Source: Acidilobaceae archaeon
GTDB taxonomy: Archaea; Thermoproteota; Thermoprotei_A; Sulfolobales; Acidilobaceae
Length of the DNA stretch: 14,120 bases
Assembly: GCA_027044005.1 (NCBI GenBank)
Contig: JALUDK010000188.1
Span: forward strand, 1-14,120
Direction of reading: 5' to 3'
Position numbers and translations under genes: made by a program
Shown: piece after piece, positions 1 through 7,108 of the stretch
Position numbering within the stretch: the stretch's first letter is position 1
How the letters are laid out: every line of letters starts with the position of its first letter
Notes under the pieces: generated by a model
Told to the model about the DNA's origin: nothing
What the model saw: only the letters and a program-made list of their open reading frames with translations
Databases searched by the model: none

Positions 1-63
1 TTGGGGCCGACCCGGGGGGGTGAGGACCCCACCCTAGCCTGACCCCCAGGGATCCCCACTACC

Positions 64-71
64 CATAAAAT
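64..71 (+). promoter_or_regulatory. possible TATA box for the ATP synthase H-C pair
   Basis: An A/T-rich stretch (cataaaat) stands out in otherwise very GC-rich sequence. Placing transcription start about 25 bases downstream would put it near 93, giving a leader of about 20 bases before the ATG at 114. The match to an archaeal TATA box is weak. The pair could instead be read from a promoter left of the window. Confidence 0.35.
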
Positions 72-113
72 CCTGGCACCCAGGCATACCAACCCTTGGG
101 GAGGGTGCAGGCG

Positions 114-452
114 ATGCAGAGCTCGCCAGTAGCAAAACTAGCAGAGGCCGTCACATGGCTAGAGTCCGAGCTAAAAAGGCTAGAAGACGAGGCCAGGGGC
201 AAGGCAAACGAGGTAGTCAGGCTAGGCGACATGCTAGCCAGGGAGATAAAGAATGATGTAGACATAGTAACACTGCAAGCCGTGGAAGAGGCGAGGAAGA
301 GGGTAGAAGAGGAGTCCAAGAGGCTCGAGGAGGAGTACAAGAAGAAGATCGAGGAAGAGGTGGCATCACTCAAGGCAAGGGCAGAGGCATTCATGGATGA
401 CGCGGTCAAGCAGCTAGTGGCAGAGATAAAGGCGATCCTAGGTGGGGTCTAG
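114..452 (+). CDS. atpH: A/V-type ATP synthase peripheral stalk subunit H (G-like)
   Basis: Predicted 112-residue, almost entirely alpha-helical protein. Long runs of Glu, Lys, Arg and Ala in heptad spacing from about residue 20 to 85 point to a coiled coil; there is no membrane segment or Cys. This size and composition fit subunit H of archaeal A-type ATP synthases, which pairs with subunit E to form the peripheral stalk. The assignment leans on the next gene, a recognisable subunit C, because coiled coils are poorly diagnostic alone. The ATG at 114 was chosen over an in-frame TTG at 96: it has a GGAGGGTG ribosome binding site at 100-107 with six bases of spacing, and the TTG has none. The gene stops two bases before the subunit C start and carries that gene's ribosome binding site in its last codons, so the two are probably co-translated. 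Subunit E or another stalk-like coiled coil is possible, but E is usually nearer 190 residues. Confidence 0.68.
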   Translation: MQSSPVAKLAEAVTWLESELKRLEDEARGKANEVVRLGDMLAREIKNDVDIVTLQAVEEARKRVEEESKRLEEEYKKKIEEEVASLKARAEAFMDDAVKQLVAEIKAILGGV

Positions 453-454
453 CC

Positions 455-1489
455 TTGGGAGGACCGGCAAGCTACGCGCAAGTAGTACCCAAGGCTAGGA
501 TACTCAAATCAGCCCTACTAACACCAGACAAGATCAAGGAGATGATCGCAACCCCAGACTTCAAAGACGCGGTCTCACAGCTAAGGGACTCGCTATACAC
601 CCAAGCCTCAGAGGCACCGACAATAGAGGAGGCGACAAGACAGCTAGAAGCCGCCTTCATAAGGATCCTGGAAAAGCTGGAGAAAGCCTCACCGCCAGCA
701 GGGGTCGAGATAGTAGCGGCGTTCAGGAGAGACTACGAGCTCAGAGACATACTCACAGCCCTACAGAGGGTCATAGTAGGGTCGCCCGGCCTACAAGAGC
801 TACCCAGCTACCACGTAGAGGGCAGCCTACTACGCAGGCTAACCCAAGACCCAGAGGCACTAGCAAGCCACACCAGGTTCATAGAGGCCCTGGAGGGGAC
901 CTGGGCCCACAGGTACCTAGCACTAGCCGACAAGATCTACAGGGAAACCAGGAACCCCATGCTAGTATCATGGGCCCACCTCTACGGTAGCCTAGACATG
1001 TATACAGCCCAGCTAGACGAGCACAGCCAGGCAGGCGTGCTACACAGGATAATATGCACCATAGTCGAGCAGCGCGTAGCCCAATCCCTCATCCAAGCCA
1101 AAGCGGGCAGTGTAGACTCCAAGCTAGTCGAGCAGCTAATCACCCCCGCTAAGAGGTGTGGGCTAGACATTGCACAGCTAAAACAGGCATATGACAGAGA
1201 GGCAGTAGCAGAGGACCTCGCAGCCTCGATCAGAGACACCTTCAGGTATGTGAAGCTAGAGGGTGGCGACATAGGAGAAATACTATCATCAATAAGAAGG
1301 ACCGGTAGGATGGCCTTGAAGGCAGCTATAAGAGCAGCCTACGAGAGCTACCCCTTCACCCCAGCCATAGTAGCCGCCGCAGCAGCGATGATCAGGATCG
1401 AGGTGGAGGACGTGAATGCAATACTAACATCAATAACAATGAAGCTAAAGCCAGACGAGTACACTAAAATACTAATAATAGATAAATAA
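455..1489 (+). CDS. atpC: A/V-type ATP synthase subunit C
   Basis: Predicted 344-residue soluble helical protein of the V-ATPase subunit C/d family, which links the membrane rotor ring to the central stalk of archaeal ATP synthase. The N-terminus has the family pattern: a Tyr-Ala/Ser start, a basic Ala-Arg-rich helix, then a Leu-Arg-Asp-x-x-Tyr stretch near residues 43-48, with a later Tyr-Glu-Leu-Arg-Asp helix around 94-98. Length is typical (about 340-380). The start is TTG, supported by GGTGGGG at 441-447, seven bases upstream and inside the 3' end of the stalk subunit gene. After the stop come about 100 non-coding bases and a new promoter, so the ATP synthase group ends here on the right; its left part lies outside the window. 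Subunits F, A, B and D, which often follow C, are not here. Confidence 0.85.
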   Translation: MGGPASYAQVVPKARILKSALLTPDKIKEMIATPDFKDAVSQLRDSLYTQASEAPTIEEATRQLEAAFIRILEKLEKASPPAGVEIVAAFRRDYELRDILTALQRVIVGSPGLQELPSYHVEGSLLRRLTQDPEALASHTRFIEALEGTWAHRYLALADKIYRETRNPMLVSWAHLYGSLDMYTAQLDEHSQAGVLHRIICTIVEQRVAQSLIQAKAGSVDSKLVEQLITPAKRCGLDIAQLKQAYDREAVAEDLAASIRDTFRYVKLEGGDIGEILSSIRRTGRMALKAAIRAAYESYPFTPAIVAAAAAMIRIEVEDVNAILTSITMKLKPDEYTKILIIDK

Positions 1490-1531
1490 CACTCCAAAAC
1501 AGGATCCGCACACATGGCACGCATGATCCAA

Positions 1532-1540
1532 AAATATAAT
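1532..1540 (+). promoter_or_regulatory. TATA box for the ASCH-domain gene
   Basis: aaatataat follows several purines (possible BRE) and is the only A/T-rich stretch in the gap. It predicts transcription start near 1560, leaving about 28 bases of leader, which contains GGAGG and GGGTG motifs before the TTG at 1590. Confidence 0.55.
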
Positions 1541-1589
1541 ACTACCGGGCACCATAGTCTAGGCTAAAGGAGGACAGGGTGCATCACAG

Positions 1590-2048
1590 TTGATAGAGGA
1601 CATATACCTAATGAGCATACGGCCTAAATACGCCAGGGCAATATTCGCCGGGAAGAAGAAATACGAGCTAAGGAAGCTATCAGGAGCCCCAACCATAGAA
1701 GAGGGCAGCATAATAGTAGTATACGCCAGCGGGCAGATCAAGGGAATAATAGGAGAGTTCAGGGTCGGCAGAGTCATAAGGGCAACCCCCGAGAGGGTAT
1801 GGGAAATCGTAAGGCAACCAGGCACAGGAATAGGAGAGGACGCATGGTTCTACATCAGAGGAGCAAGGCAGGCAATGGCGCTAGAGGTAAGAGACCCAAC
1901 ACCATACCAGAGGCAGGTCACACTAGAGGAGATAAGAAGGATCATACCAGGATGGATGCCCCCATTCAGCTACAAAGCACTCAGAGAGGGAGACCCCATA
2001 TACGAGCTAGTCATAAAAAAGCTAAGATCAAGCATCAGAAGCCCCTGA
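1590..2048 (+). CDS. ASCH-domain (PUA-like) protein
   Basis: Predicted 152-residue soluble protein. The N-terminal half carries the ASCH signature: a beta-strand ending in Ser-Ile-x-Pro-Lys-Tyr (residues 9-14), a helix, then Gly-x-Lys-x-x-Glu-x-Arg at 21-28, followed by hydrophobic strands around 40-64. ASCH domains share the PUA-like fold and are linked to RNA binding; some bacterial members cleave RNA or deaminate nucleosides, but nothing here shows which applies. The C-terminus (about 105-152) is basic and helical. The start is TTG with GGTG at 1578-1581; an ATG at 1611 is possible but would cut into the first strand. The gene has its own promoter and overlaps the 3' end of the opposite UPF0282 gene by 21 bases. 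The biological role is unknown. Confidence 0.75.
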   Translation: MIEDIYLMSIRPKYARAIFAGKKKYELRKLSGAPTIEEGSIIVVYASGQIKGIIGEFRVGRVIRATPERVWEIVRQPGTGIGEDAWFYIRGARQAMALEVRDPTPYQRQVTLEEIRRIIPGWMPPFSYKALREGDPIYELVIKKLRSSIRSP

Positions 2049-2906
2049 ACGCCACAAATACCTACGCATAGCCTCCAAAGGCTCCTCACGAACACCCATA
2101 AACTCGGCGGCAGAGACAAGCCTAACCCCCACCCTAGATGCCGCCTCCAGGTGCCTCGAAATCAGGCTCCTATACCCCAAATCCCTAACAAGGTGATGAT
2201 CCACTATCAAGATCCCAGGCCTAGCCTGGGAAACCAGCTCCAGCATATACTCCAACCCCATATCCACAGACTCCCTACTAACCTTATACCCGGCGAAGTA
2301 GGTAGGGGGACCATCCATCAGAACCACATCACCCCTCCACGACTTTAGGACCTCCAAGGCCTCCCTATTCATAGGCCCCTGCACATCACTGGCAAAGACA
2401 AACGATTCACCCTCACACCTAACCAGCACCATAAGGACCTTTCCAAGCCTGGTGCCCTCCTCACCATGCCAGAGTGGCTTGGAGAACGTTATCTCAAGCC
2501 TTCCAAACCTGAATGAGGAGCCATCGGCATAACGCACCCGAGCAAGGTCCTCAACACCATTCTTACGAAGAAACCTATACGACCTTAGCCTCTGACTCCT
2601 GTTTATATCGCTAACAGGATTCTTAACGAGCAGGACCTTACCCTTATACAGGTCCGGCCTATCCCTAACGTAGTGGTCATAGTGGTAGTGGGTTATCACG
2701 ACTATATCACTATCAAGTATCCACCTATAGACCCGGTCCAGAGACTCCTCAAGCCTCCTCAACTCCACCGGGTGCGGCGGGAGCCCATAGCGCCTAGGCC
2801 CCAACGCGGCGCCCAGGTCTATACCCACAACGTAGCCACAGGCCTCCACCACTGTGGCTATACTCCTGACCCCCATACTATCGGCAGCGATAACCCTAAT
2901 CCTCAA
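2028..2906 (-). CDS. UPF0282 family metallo-beta-lactamase-fold protein
   Basis: Predicted 292-residue soluble metallohydrolase-like protein. The N-terminal pattern Ser-Met-Gly-Val-Arg-Ser (10-15), then Gly-x-x-Leu-Gly-Pro-x-Arg-Tyr-Gly-Leu-Pro-Pro-His-Pro (32-46), is characteristic of archaeal UPF0282. Metal ligands of the MBL fold are visible: His-Tyr-His-Tyr-Asp-His at 73-78, His147, Asp174 and His237/His238. The substrate is unknown; RNA or nucleotide phosphoesters are a guess from the superfamily and from the operon partner, a tRNA methyltransferase. The TTG start at 2906 lies inside the last codons of the upstream Trm10-like gene (11-base overlap) and has a GGGGGTG site seven bases before it, so translation is probably coupled. 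It is the third gene of the rnhB operon. Length is normal and no key ligand is missing. Confidence 0.85.
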   Translation of the reverse strand: MRIRVIAADSMGVRSIATVVEACGYVVGIDLGAALGPRRYGLPPHPVELRRLEESLDRVYRWILDSDIVVITHYHYDHYVRDRPDLYKGKVLLVKNPVSDINRSQRLRSYRFLRKNGVEDLARVRYADGSSFRFGRLEITFSKPLWHGEEGTRLGKVLMVLVRCEGESFVFASDVQGPMNREALEVLKSWRGDVVLMDGPPTYFAGYKVSRESVDMGLEYMLELVSQARPGILIVDHHLVRDLGYRSLISRHLEAASRVGVRLVSAAEFMGVREEPLEAMRRYLWRSGASDA

Positions 2907-3939
2907 CAGGCTCCACCCCCGTCACCTCAACCTTAGCCTTCTTGGCAGCCTCCAGGAAGTCCTTCTTCCTCACCGGGAGCCACCTCCTCAGCTCCCGGTA
3001 AAGGTCCCAGTCAACCCTTCCCCTGCCCTGGGAGGCCCTCACGATCTCCCCATACACCCTCGACACTACATCCTTCCTAGTCATCGTGGATAGTATAGCC
3101 CTCTCGACATCACCGTGGTACGTGTACCTAGCCTTCAGGAGTATCTCGATAATCCTGTTTATCCTCTCGGGAACCCCTAGTATAGAGCCCCTCAACTCCA
3201 GCCTACGCGGCACACCCCAGGGTACAAGGTTGTCCAGCATCCTACTCAGCCCGGGCCTGGGGATCTTATCGACGATCCCCCCTATCAGGAAGGCATCAGC
3301 AGTCACGACATCCTCATCAGTCAGAGGCTGGGGCGCGTCCGGCCTGAGTATGATCACCTTATCCGCATCCAATCCCCAGAGCAGCTCGCTAGGCTTACTC
3401 TGGGTTATCGTAGCCTTGTGATGCCCCATCATGTCACTAGTCCACTCCATAAACCCAGGCTCGGCACTTGTCAGCGCCAGGTGGGGATCCCACAGGTACT
3501 CCCTCACAACTGAGAGGCTCATAGCTATCTGGAGCTTTAGCTTCGTCAACTCCTCCTCCACATGCACAAACCTCAAGCCAAGATCCACAACGAATAACGG
3601 GAGGGGCGGGTTAGGTAGCATCTCCTGGATATCCTTCCAGGTAAGGAGCACCCTCCCCGCATCCCTCGAGGGGGTCAGCGCTGCATCAGCCCTAGAAGCG
3701 CCTGGAGGGTAGAATATGGTGAATAGCCTATCCCTGTAGACTGTGCTATGGACCTCGGAGCCCCTAGGGGCGTCAGTCTCCGATATGATATGCTCCCTAA
3801 CAAGGGCCTCAACGGCAAGGTACTGGAAGCCTAGGCTAGAGAGTTTCCTCCTATGGAGCCAGACGCGGGAGCCTAGCTTGTAAACAGACTCCCGGTATAG
3901 GAGCTCTAATAGTGCATCCGCTGGCCTCTCGAATGGCAC
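2896..3939 (-). CDS. Trm10-like SPOUT tRNA (m1A9/m1G9) methyltransferase
   Basis: Predicted 347-residue protein. The core, about residues 113-275, has Trm10/SPOUT features: Val-Val-Asp-Leu (117-120), Leu-x-x-Gln-Ile-x-x-Ser-Leu (134-142), Arg-Glu-Tyr-Leu-Trp-Asp (146-151), a strand ending in Arg-Pro-Asp-Ala-Pro (199-203), then Leu-Ile-Gly-Gly-Ile-Val-Asp-Lys-Ile-Pro-Arg-Pro-Gly-Leu (218-231) and Pro-Glu-Arg-Ile-Asn-Arg-Ile-Ile-Glu-Ile-Leu-Leu (257-268). The Ile-Gly-Gly-Ile-Val-Asp loop is a hallmark of Trm10, which uses S-adenosylmethionine to methylate N1 of the purine at position 9 of tRNA. Crenarchaeal members studied so far make m1A9, but specificity cannot be read here. About 110 N-terminal residues and a basic, helical C-terminal 70 flank the core. 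The start is GTG; its GAGGTG site overlaps the rnhB stop codon (12-base gap). Second gene of the rnhB operon. Confidence 0.75.
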   Translation of the reverse strand: MPFERPADALLELLYRESVYKLGSRVWLHRRKLSSLGFQYLAVEALVREHIISETDAPRGSEVHSTVYRDRLFTIFYPPGASRADAALTPSRDAGRVLLTWKDIQEMLPNPPLPLFVVDLGLRFVHVEEELTKLKLQIAMSLSVVREYLWDPHLALTSAEPGFMEWTSDMMGHHKATITQSKPSELLWGLDADKVIILRPDAPQPLTDEDVVTADAFLIGGIVDKIPRPGLSRMLDNLVPWGVPRRLELRGSILGVPERINRIIEILLKARYTYHGDVERAILSTMTRKDVVSRVYGEIVRASQGRGRVDWDLYRELRRWLPVRKKDFLEAAKKAKVEVTGVEPVED

Positions 3940-3951
3940 CCTCCAGGCACC

Positions 3952-4629
3952 TCACATAAAGTCCTCCAGGCTCCCCGCCCTCTTCTTGGGCTTGTAGAAC
4001 CTGGTACCCCTGAGCGTTCCCCAGGAGTACCTAACCACTGGTAGCCTCCGGCCGGAGCCCAGGATCCTCATAACGGACTCGACAGTCCGGGGGTCGCTGG
4101 GATAGCCGCTACCCTCGATACCGTAGAGCCTCCTGATGACCTCTATCCTCGTATCCCTGACGTGCTTAGCTATTATACTCGCCGCCCCCACCTCAGGATA
4201 CCTGGCATCAGCCTTTTCCTCCACCACCGGCCTGACCTTCACCCCGAGCCTAGCAACCTCGCCGGTTATCCTCCTAGGGGCACCATACCTATCTATAACG
4301 AGCCGGGCCACGCACTGGGGGTCAATCCTGGAGGTTATCCTGCGTAATACATGATAAATCGCCTCCTCTGTGAGGGAGGCCAGGTTCCTAGAGTCGATCC
4401 GGCTAGGGGGCACCGGGTGCACGCTGAAGACGCCCAACCCGGCGAGGCTCCGGTATAGTCTCCTCCTAGATGCGGGGGTGAGCTCCTTGCTATCCCTGAC
4501 ACCTATATCAACTAGCGTGTCGAGCATAGTAACGGGGATCGCATAGCCAGCAACTATCATCTCGCCTACCAGGCTCCCCCTACCAGCCTCGTCCACTCCA
4601 ACCGCGTATCCTCGGCCCTGGCAGGACAT
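3952..4629 (-). CDS. rnhB: ribonuclease HII
   Basis: Predicted 225-residue enzyme that cuts the RNA strand of RNA-DNA hybrids and removes ribonucleotides embedded in DNA. All four acidic catalytic residues appear present: Asp13 and Glu14 in Gly-x-Asp-Glu-Ala-Gly-Arg-Gly, Asp113 in Val-Ile-Asp-Arg-Tyr, and Asp141 in Glu-Lys-Ala-Asp-Ala-x-Tyr-Pro; Asp46-Ser-Lys-Glu-Leu and Ala-Ala-Ser-Ile-Ile-Ala-Lys (149-155) also match the family. The open frame extends upstream to 4737, but that extension crosses the predicted TATA box, so a start near 4629 is preferred: ATG with GTGGAG eight bases upstream. ATG 4635 is also possible, though its spacing is only two bases. The tail ends Gly-Ser-Leu-Glu-Asp-Phe-Met, resembling a degenerate PCNA-binding motif. 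First gene of a three-gene operon with the Trm10-like and UPF0282 genes. Confidence 0.93.
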   Translation of the reverse strand: MSCQGRGYAVGVDEAGRGSLVGEMIVAGYAIPVTMLDTLVDIGVRDSKELTPASRRRLYRSLAGLGVFSVHPVPPSRIDSRNLASLTEEAIYHVLRRITSRIDPQCVARLVIDRYGAPRRITGEVARLGVKVRPVVEEKADARYPEVGAASIIAKHVRDTRIEVIRRLYGIEGSGYPSDPRTVESVMRILGSGRRLPVVRYSWGTLRGTRFYKPKKRAGSLEDFM

Positions 4630-4673
4630 CACCATCGCTCCACTAGGGGTTAGAGGCCTCCTGGGCCAAATAT

Positions 4674-4682
4674 CCTTATAAG
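4674..4682 (-). promoter_or_regulatory. TATA box for the rnhB operon
   Basis: On the minus strand this reads cttataagg. It predicts transcription start near 4652, about 23 bases before the ATG at 4629, and argues against the longer reading frame that begins at 4737. Confidence 0.55.
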
Positions 4683-4690
4683 AGCATAGC

Positions 4691-4740
4691 ACCGTGGTAT
4701 CGTATATACGGGGCGCTCCACGAACATACACAACCACGGT
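4691..4740. repeat. 8-bp inverted repeat spanning the divergent rnhB/IF2B promoter
   Basis: The arms ACCGTGGT (4691-4698) and ACCACGGT (4733-4740) are perfect reverse complements with 34 bases between them. A separate 10-base palindrome, cgtatatacg, sits between them at 4701-4710 and contains the candidate TATA box of the plus-strand gene. The arrangement could be a regulator-binding or looping site; function is inference. Confidence 0.5.
4702..4709 (+). promoter_or_regulatory. candidate TATA box for the IF2B-family gene
   Basis: gtatatac predicts transcription start near 4731 and a leader of about 32 bases before the ATG at 4763. It makes the in-frame upstream start at 4694 unlikely, because that start lies upstream of the box. 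Confidence 0.5.
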
Positions 4741-4762
4741 TAGACGCGGACGGTGTCATGGT

Positions 4763-5677
4763 ATGATACTATTTGGCTCCAAGATAAGGAGGGAGCTGGA
4801 GGAGCTGATAGACTCTATACCGGGCCAGGACCCGGGAGAGGTGGCGCTAAGCCTGCTCGAGCTAATGGTAGAGAACGCTGGGAGGATCAAGAGCCGCGAG
4901 CTGGGTGTAGTGCATGAGGGCCTTGCAAGGTTCAGCTTCATAGGCACCATATGCACCCTACACACGCTCCTCAAAGGGGTAGCCGGGAATGGTGACAAGA
5001 AGAGGATCAAGTACATGCTAGGAATGATATACAGGATATACTCGGAGATGTACAACGCCAGCCAGGACGCGGTTCAGTCCTACCTGCTCCAGGCCCTAGT
5101 GCATGATAGCAGAATCGCGACGACGGGCTATAGCAGGAGCCTGGCTACGACCCTCCTCTACGGGAGGTCAAAGATCAGGACCCTATACGCTATAGAGGGT
5201 CACCCACTAAAGCCGGGCAAGATGCTGGCCGCCGAGCTTAGGAAAGCCGGGGTCCAGGCATATCACGTGCCCGAGGACTTCACATACTGGGTAGTAAGCA
5301 ACTCCACAGTCGCGATAATACCAGTATACGGCATATCTACGCGTGGCTGGATGACTGTAGACATAGGCGGCGCGATACTGGCATACACCGCCAAGGAGAA
5401 AGGGATAGAAGTCCTAGGCCTCACCCACCCCCTGTTCCCGTGTAGACCCTCAGAGGACGCACTCCTACCCCACAGGGTAATCCTAACCCGACGGCTAAAG
5501 AAGCAGGATACGACAATAAGGTTCTCAGCCTACGAGCACCTAGACCCCAGCATGCTAGACAAGCTTGTAACACCCGAAGGCATACTCCACGAAGTAGATG
5601 TAACAGAGCTGGAGGAGATGGCAGAGAACGGAACCAGGAAGCTAGAGGCTATAGTAAGAGACGTACTCGGAGCCTGA
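4763..5677 (+). CDS. divergent eIF2B alpha/beta/delta (IF-2B) family protein
   Basis: Predicted 304-residue soluble protein with the two-part layout of the IF-2B family: a helical N-terminal half (1-115) and a Rossmann-like C-terminal half. Family landmarks are Thr-Thr-Gly-Tyr-Ser (120-124), the strand-turn Ala-Ile-Glu-Gly-His-Pro-Leu-Lys-Pro-Gly (143-152, matching the usual Glu-Ser-Arg-Pro-x-x-x-Gly), and Ala-Tyr-Thr-Ala-Lys-Glu-Lys-Gly (207-214). The family includes eIF2B regulatory subunits, methylthioribose-1-phosphate isomerase and ribose-1,5-bisphosphate isomerase. The usual Gly-Ala-Asp segment after the third strand is replaced by Pro-Val-Tyr-Gly (187-190), so isomerase activity by the known mechanism is doubtful. 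The ATG at 4763 was chosen because GGTG lies seven bases upstream; the reading frame is open to 4694. It is divergent from the rnhB operon and 57 bases ahead of the mutase gene. Confidence 0.72.
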   Translation: MILFGSKIRRELEELIDSIPGQDPGEVALSLLELMVENAGRIKSRELGVVHEGLARFSFIGTICTLHTLLKGVAGNGDKKRIKYMLGMIYRIYSEMYNASQDAVQSYLLQALVHDSRIATTGYSRSLATTLLYGRSKIRTLYAIEGHPLKPGKMLAAELRKAGVQAYHVPEDFTYWVVSNSTVAIIPVYGISTRGWMTVDIGGAILAYTAKEKGIEVLGLTHPLFPCRPSEDALLPHRVILTRRLKKQDTTIRFSAYEHLDPSMLDKLVTPEGILHEVDVTELEEMAENGTRKLEAIVRDVLGA

Positions 5678-5734
5678 GCACCCGGATCAGGAAATAAGGG
5701 GGCCAGAGTACAGGCCACATATGGTGCCCAGGTT

Positions 5735-7108
5735 ATGGGGAAGCTATTCGGAACCGATGGAGTAAGAGGCATAGTAGGCAGGGATATGACTCCTGAGCTG
5801 GCGCTGAGGCTGGGCAGGGCAATCGGCGCTTACTTCGGCAGGGGAGCCAGGATCCTTTTGGGGCGCGATGTAAGGAGCGGAGGCGATATACTGGTCAGGG
5901 CAGTATCAGCGGGCCTCCAGTCCCAGGGAGTCAAGGTATACTATGCAGGGCTCCTACCCACACCAGCCCTCCAGTACGGCGTGAAGGAGGAGTACGACGG
6001 TGGAGTCATGGTCACCGCCAGCCACAATCCGCCCGAGTATAACGGTATAAAGGTGATCGGCCCAGAGGGAGTCGAGATACCCAGGGAGGACGAGGCGGTC
6101 ATAGAGGAGTACTACTTCAAGGGGGTCGGCGGGGGAGAGTGGAGATCCCTAACCCTCGCTCAATCGGAGGCAGGGCACATAATAGACATGTACATCGACG
6201 CCGTGGTATCCCAAGTTGATGGCGAAACGGTCAGGAGGGCCAAGCTATCAGCTGTAGTCGACTGCGGCAACAGTGTAGGCTCCCTAACCACCCCCATAAT
6301 ACTAGGCAGGATAGGGGTCAGGGTCTACACGGTAAACTGCAACCTAGACCCGCTATTCCCGGGTAGAGAGCCCGAGCCGACGCCCCACAACCTAGACCTA
6401 GCCTCCCTAGCAGTGAAGGGAATGAAAGCAGACTTCGGCATTGGCCACGATGGCGACGCTGACAGGGCGATAGTGATCGACGACCAGGGAGAGGCATACT
6501 GGGGCGACAGGATGGGGGCTGCACTAACAGCGTTCGCCAGAGACCACTGGCCAGGGCTACCCCCAAGAACATACACAGGCGTCAGCAGTAGCACAGTGAT
6601 AGAAGACTACCTAAAGGATAAGGGCATAGAGGTCGTATGGACCCCGGTCGGCAGCGTGGTCATATCCAGGATGATACTACGGGACGGAGGCGCCATATCC
6701 GGCTTCGAGGAGAACGGAGGCTACATGCACGTCCCACACCAGGTAGTCAGGGATGGCGGGATGACCGCTGCACTAGTAGCATACATGATAGCCGCGAGGG
6801 GAGAACCACTGAGCAGGATCATGGAGGCCATACCAAGGTACCACCAGATAAAGACCAAAATACCAGCATCAAGGGATCAGGCGAGATGCGCGGTGGAGAG
6901 GGTAAGGGAGCACTACTCCGACCTGAGACAGGTAGACATAGACGGGGTGAAGGTATTCGGAGATGGGTTCTGGATACTAGTAAGGCCCAGCGGCACAGAG
7001 CCGGTCCTCAGGATAATGCTAGAGGCGGAGACAAGGGACAAGGCTGAGAAGCTACTAGAGGAGGTAAAGAACGTGGTAAGCCCCTGCCTAAGAGGTGCCC
7101 GGGAGTGA
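5735..7108 (+). CDS. glmM: phosphoglucosamine mutase / phosphomannomutase
   Basis: Predicted 457-residue alpha-D-phosphohexomutase of normal length. Four active-site segments are intact: Thr-Ala-Ser-His-Asn-Pro (94-99; Ser96 is the phosphorylated serine), the metal loop Asp-Gly-Asp-Ala-Asp-Arg (239-244), the sugar-binding Phe-Glu-Glu-Asn-Gly-Gly (324-329), and the phosphate-binding Arg-Pro-Ser-Gly-Thr-Glu-Pro (417-423). The N-terminus Phe-Gly-Thr-Asp-Gly-Val-Arg-Gly is typical. These enzymes interconvert hexose 1- and 6-phosphates in the cytosol, feeding nucleotide sugars for N-glycans and other surface sugars. Archaeal members often act on both glucosamine and mannose or glucose phosphates, so exact specificity is open. 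The ATG has GGTG eight bases upstream (5723-5726). The 3' end contains the ribosome binding site for the Trm112-like gene, and the two overlap in GTGA. Weak TATA-like sequence (gaaataag) lies near 5691-5698. Confidence 0.9.
   Translation: MGKLFGTDGVRGIVGRDMTPELALRLGRAIGAYFGRGARILLGRDVRSGGDILVRAVSAGLQSQGVKVYYAGLLPTPALQYGVKEEYDGGVMVTASHNPPEYNGIKVIGPEGVEIPREDEAVIEEYYFKGVGGGEWRSLTLAQSEAGHIIDMYIDAVVSQVDGETVRRAKLSAVVDCGNSVGSLTTPIILGRIGVRVYTVNCNLDPLFPGREPEPTPHNLDLASLAVKGMKADFGIGHDGDADRAIVIDDQGEAYWGDRMGAALTAFARDHWPGLPPRTYTGVSSSTVIEDYLKDKGIEVVWTPVGSVVISRMILRDGGAISGFEENGGYMHVPHQVVRDGGMTAALVAYMIAARGEPLSRIMEAIPRYHQIKTKIPASRDQARCAVERVREHYSDLRQVDIDGVKVFGDGFWILVRPSGTEPVLRIMLEAETRDKAEKLLEEVKNVVSPCLRGARE

Noticed and set aside
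1..95. possible end of an upstream gene or hairpin (GGGG...CCCC) at the left edge
   Set aside because: Too short to judge; all frames close within a few codons or lack context, and the G/C runs are common here.
59..409. 116-codon Ser-rich antisense frame over the ATP synthase stalk gene
   Set aside because: Low-complexity mirror of a Glu/Lys coiled-coil gene, with no promoter or ribosome binding site.
2193..2230. GTGATGA box resembling a C/D-box sRNA, and a nearby 7-bp inverted repeat (2214-2230)
   Set aside because: Both lie in the UPF0282 coding sequence and no matching CTGA D box or second box pair was seen; the repeat is explained by Ala-Arg-Pro-Gly codons.
3086..3712. plus-strand frames opposite the Trm10-like gene
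   Set aside because: Shadow frames, Ser/Leu-rich, no recognisable domains; the minus strand has a clear SPOUT core here.
4630..4737. N-terminal extension of RNase HII to a start at 4737
   Set aside because: It would cross the minus-strand TATA box and adds residues not expected in RNase HII; the 4629 start has a good ribosome binding site.
6637..7047. 136-codon plus-strand frame inside glmM
   Set aside because: Out-of-frame shadow rich in Arg, Gly and His, with no start signal; glmM motifs cover the same bases in another frame.
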